This document shows positions 5,667 to 6,002 of a DNA stretch of 6,002 nucleotides, in pieces. The translations under genes were made by a program, and so were the position numbers. A model generated the notes under the pieces. The model was not told the DNA's origin, did not search any database, and worked only from the letters and a program-made list of their open reading frames with translations. The stretch is from Acidobacteriota bacterium (GTDB taxonomy: Bacteria > Acidobacteriota > JAAYUB01 > JAMOQF01), in NCBI GenBank assembly GCA_027040585.1, contig JALULU010000366.1:1-6002 (forward strand). Direction: 5' to 3'. The number at the start of each line of letters is the position of its first letter. The stretch's first letter is position 1.

Positions 5667-6002
5667 TTAAAGCTTTCTTGCCACTTCTTCTGCCACTTCA
5701 AGTGTGGTGTTATTTCCGCCCATGTCATAGGTTCTAACTTTTTCTTCTTTTATTACAGTTGCAATACTATTTTCAAGTTTCATTGCCATATCCGTTTCCC
5801 TTAACCACTCAAGCATAAGTTTTACAGTAAGTAGCATTGCCATTGGATTTACTTTGTACTGACCTGCATATTTTGGTGCAGATCCGTGGGTTGGTTCAAA
5901 AACAGCATATTTTTCCCCAATATTAGCAGATGAAGCAAATCCAAGTCCACCTACAAGTTGTGCGGATAGATCTGAGATTATATCCCCAAAGAGATTTTCA
6001 GC
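5667..6002 (-). CDS. Isocitrate/isopropylmalate dehydrogenase family protein, C-terminal part (isocitrate dehydrogenase-like)
   Basis: The gene enters from the right edge; only the last 111 residues are present, ending E-E-V-A-R-K-L. It is a beta-decarboxylating dehydrogenase that oxidises a 2-hydroxy acid and releases CO2. Visible landmarks, numbered from the window edge, are N-L-F-G-D-I-I-S-D (3-11, with the two metal-binding Asp at 7 and 11), G-G-L-G-F (18-22), A-N-I-G (26-29) and H-G-S-A-P-K-Y-A-G-Q (39-48), followed by K-V-N-P. The K-Y pair after H-G-S-A-P and the Tyr in T-Y-D (91-93) correspond to Lys344, Tyr345 and Tyr391 of E. coli isocitrate dehydrogenase, which bind the NADP phosphate. 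Isopropylmalate dehydrogenases normally have D-I there. The fourth determinant, Arg395, is not retained (Gly). This favours an NADP-type isocitrate dehydrogenase. The residues that read the substrate side chain lie outside the window, so leucine-pathway function is not excluded. It is operonic with the hydro-lyase pair. Confidence 0.9.
   Translation of the reverse strand, partial: AENLFGDIISDLSAQLVGGLGFASSANIGEKYAVFEPTHGSAPKYAGQYKVNPMAMLLTVKLMLEWLRETDMAMKLENSIATVIKEEKVRTYDMGGNNTTLEVAEEVARKL

Noticed and set aside
4439..5804. Several plus-strand frames of 62 to 82 codons opposite the large-subunit and dehydrogenase genes
   Set aside because: They are antisense to strongly conserved enzyme coding sequence and show no domains of their own.
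1..6002. Search for tRNA or rRNA genes, CRISPR repeats, insertion sequences, riboswitches and long direct repeats
   Set aside because: None was seen by eye. The window is almost fully occupied by protein genes with short gaps.

Overview
The window comes from an AT-rich bacterial chromosome with lysine-rich proteins. A secreted S46 peptidase, a family known from bacteria, suggests a Gram-negative (diderm) bacterium, probably an anaerobe or thermophile from a little-studied phylum. The phylum cannot be fixed from these 6 kb. All intact genes lie on the minus strand, so transcription runs from right to left.

Right block (6002 to 3868): three tightly spaced genes. These are the C-terminal 111 residues of an isocitrate/isopropylmalate dehydrogenase, then the large and small subunits of an aconitase-superfamily hydro-lyase of the two-subunit LeuC/LeuD type. 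Gaps are 12 and 11 nt, each holding a strong Shine-Dalgarno, and the second one overlaps the upstream stop codon. The dehydrogenase has isocitrate-dehydrogenase-like residues (K-Y-A-G-Q-x-K-V-N-P). Both hydro-lyase subunits depart from standard LeuCD at substrate-binding and catalytic positions. Together the genes could convert a tricarboxylate to a 2-oxoacid, either citrate to isocitrate to 2-oxoglutarate or the equivalent leucine step. I consider the LeuCD label unproven.

Middle and left block (3864 to 437): a putative promoter in the 66-nt gap precedes a second operon. It encodes an exported S46 dipeptidyl-peptidase (DPP7-like), a 146-residue helical protein that I do not recognise, and a DUF1848 protein with a radical-SAM-type CX3CX2C motif at its C-terminus. 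The last three genes overlap by 11 nt or are 1 nt apart.

Left edge (1 to 440): a plus-strand remnant encodes the C-terminal part of a conserved multispanning membrane protein. It has no normal start codon and no recognisable N-terminal half, and it converges on the DUF1848 gene with a 4-nt overlap. The first 131 nt hold no gene that I can support.
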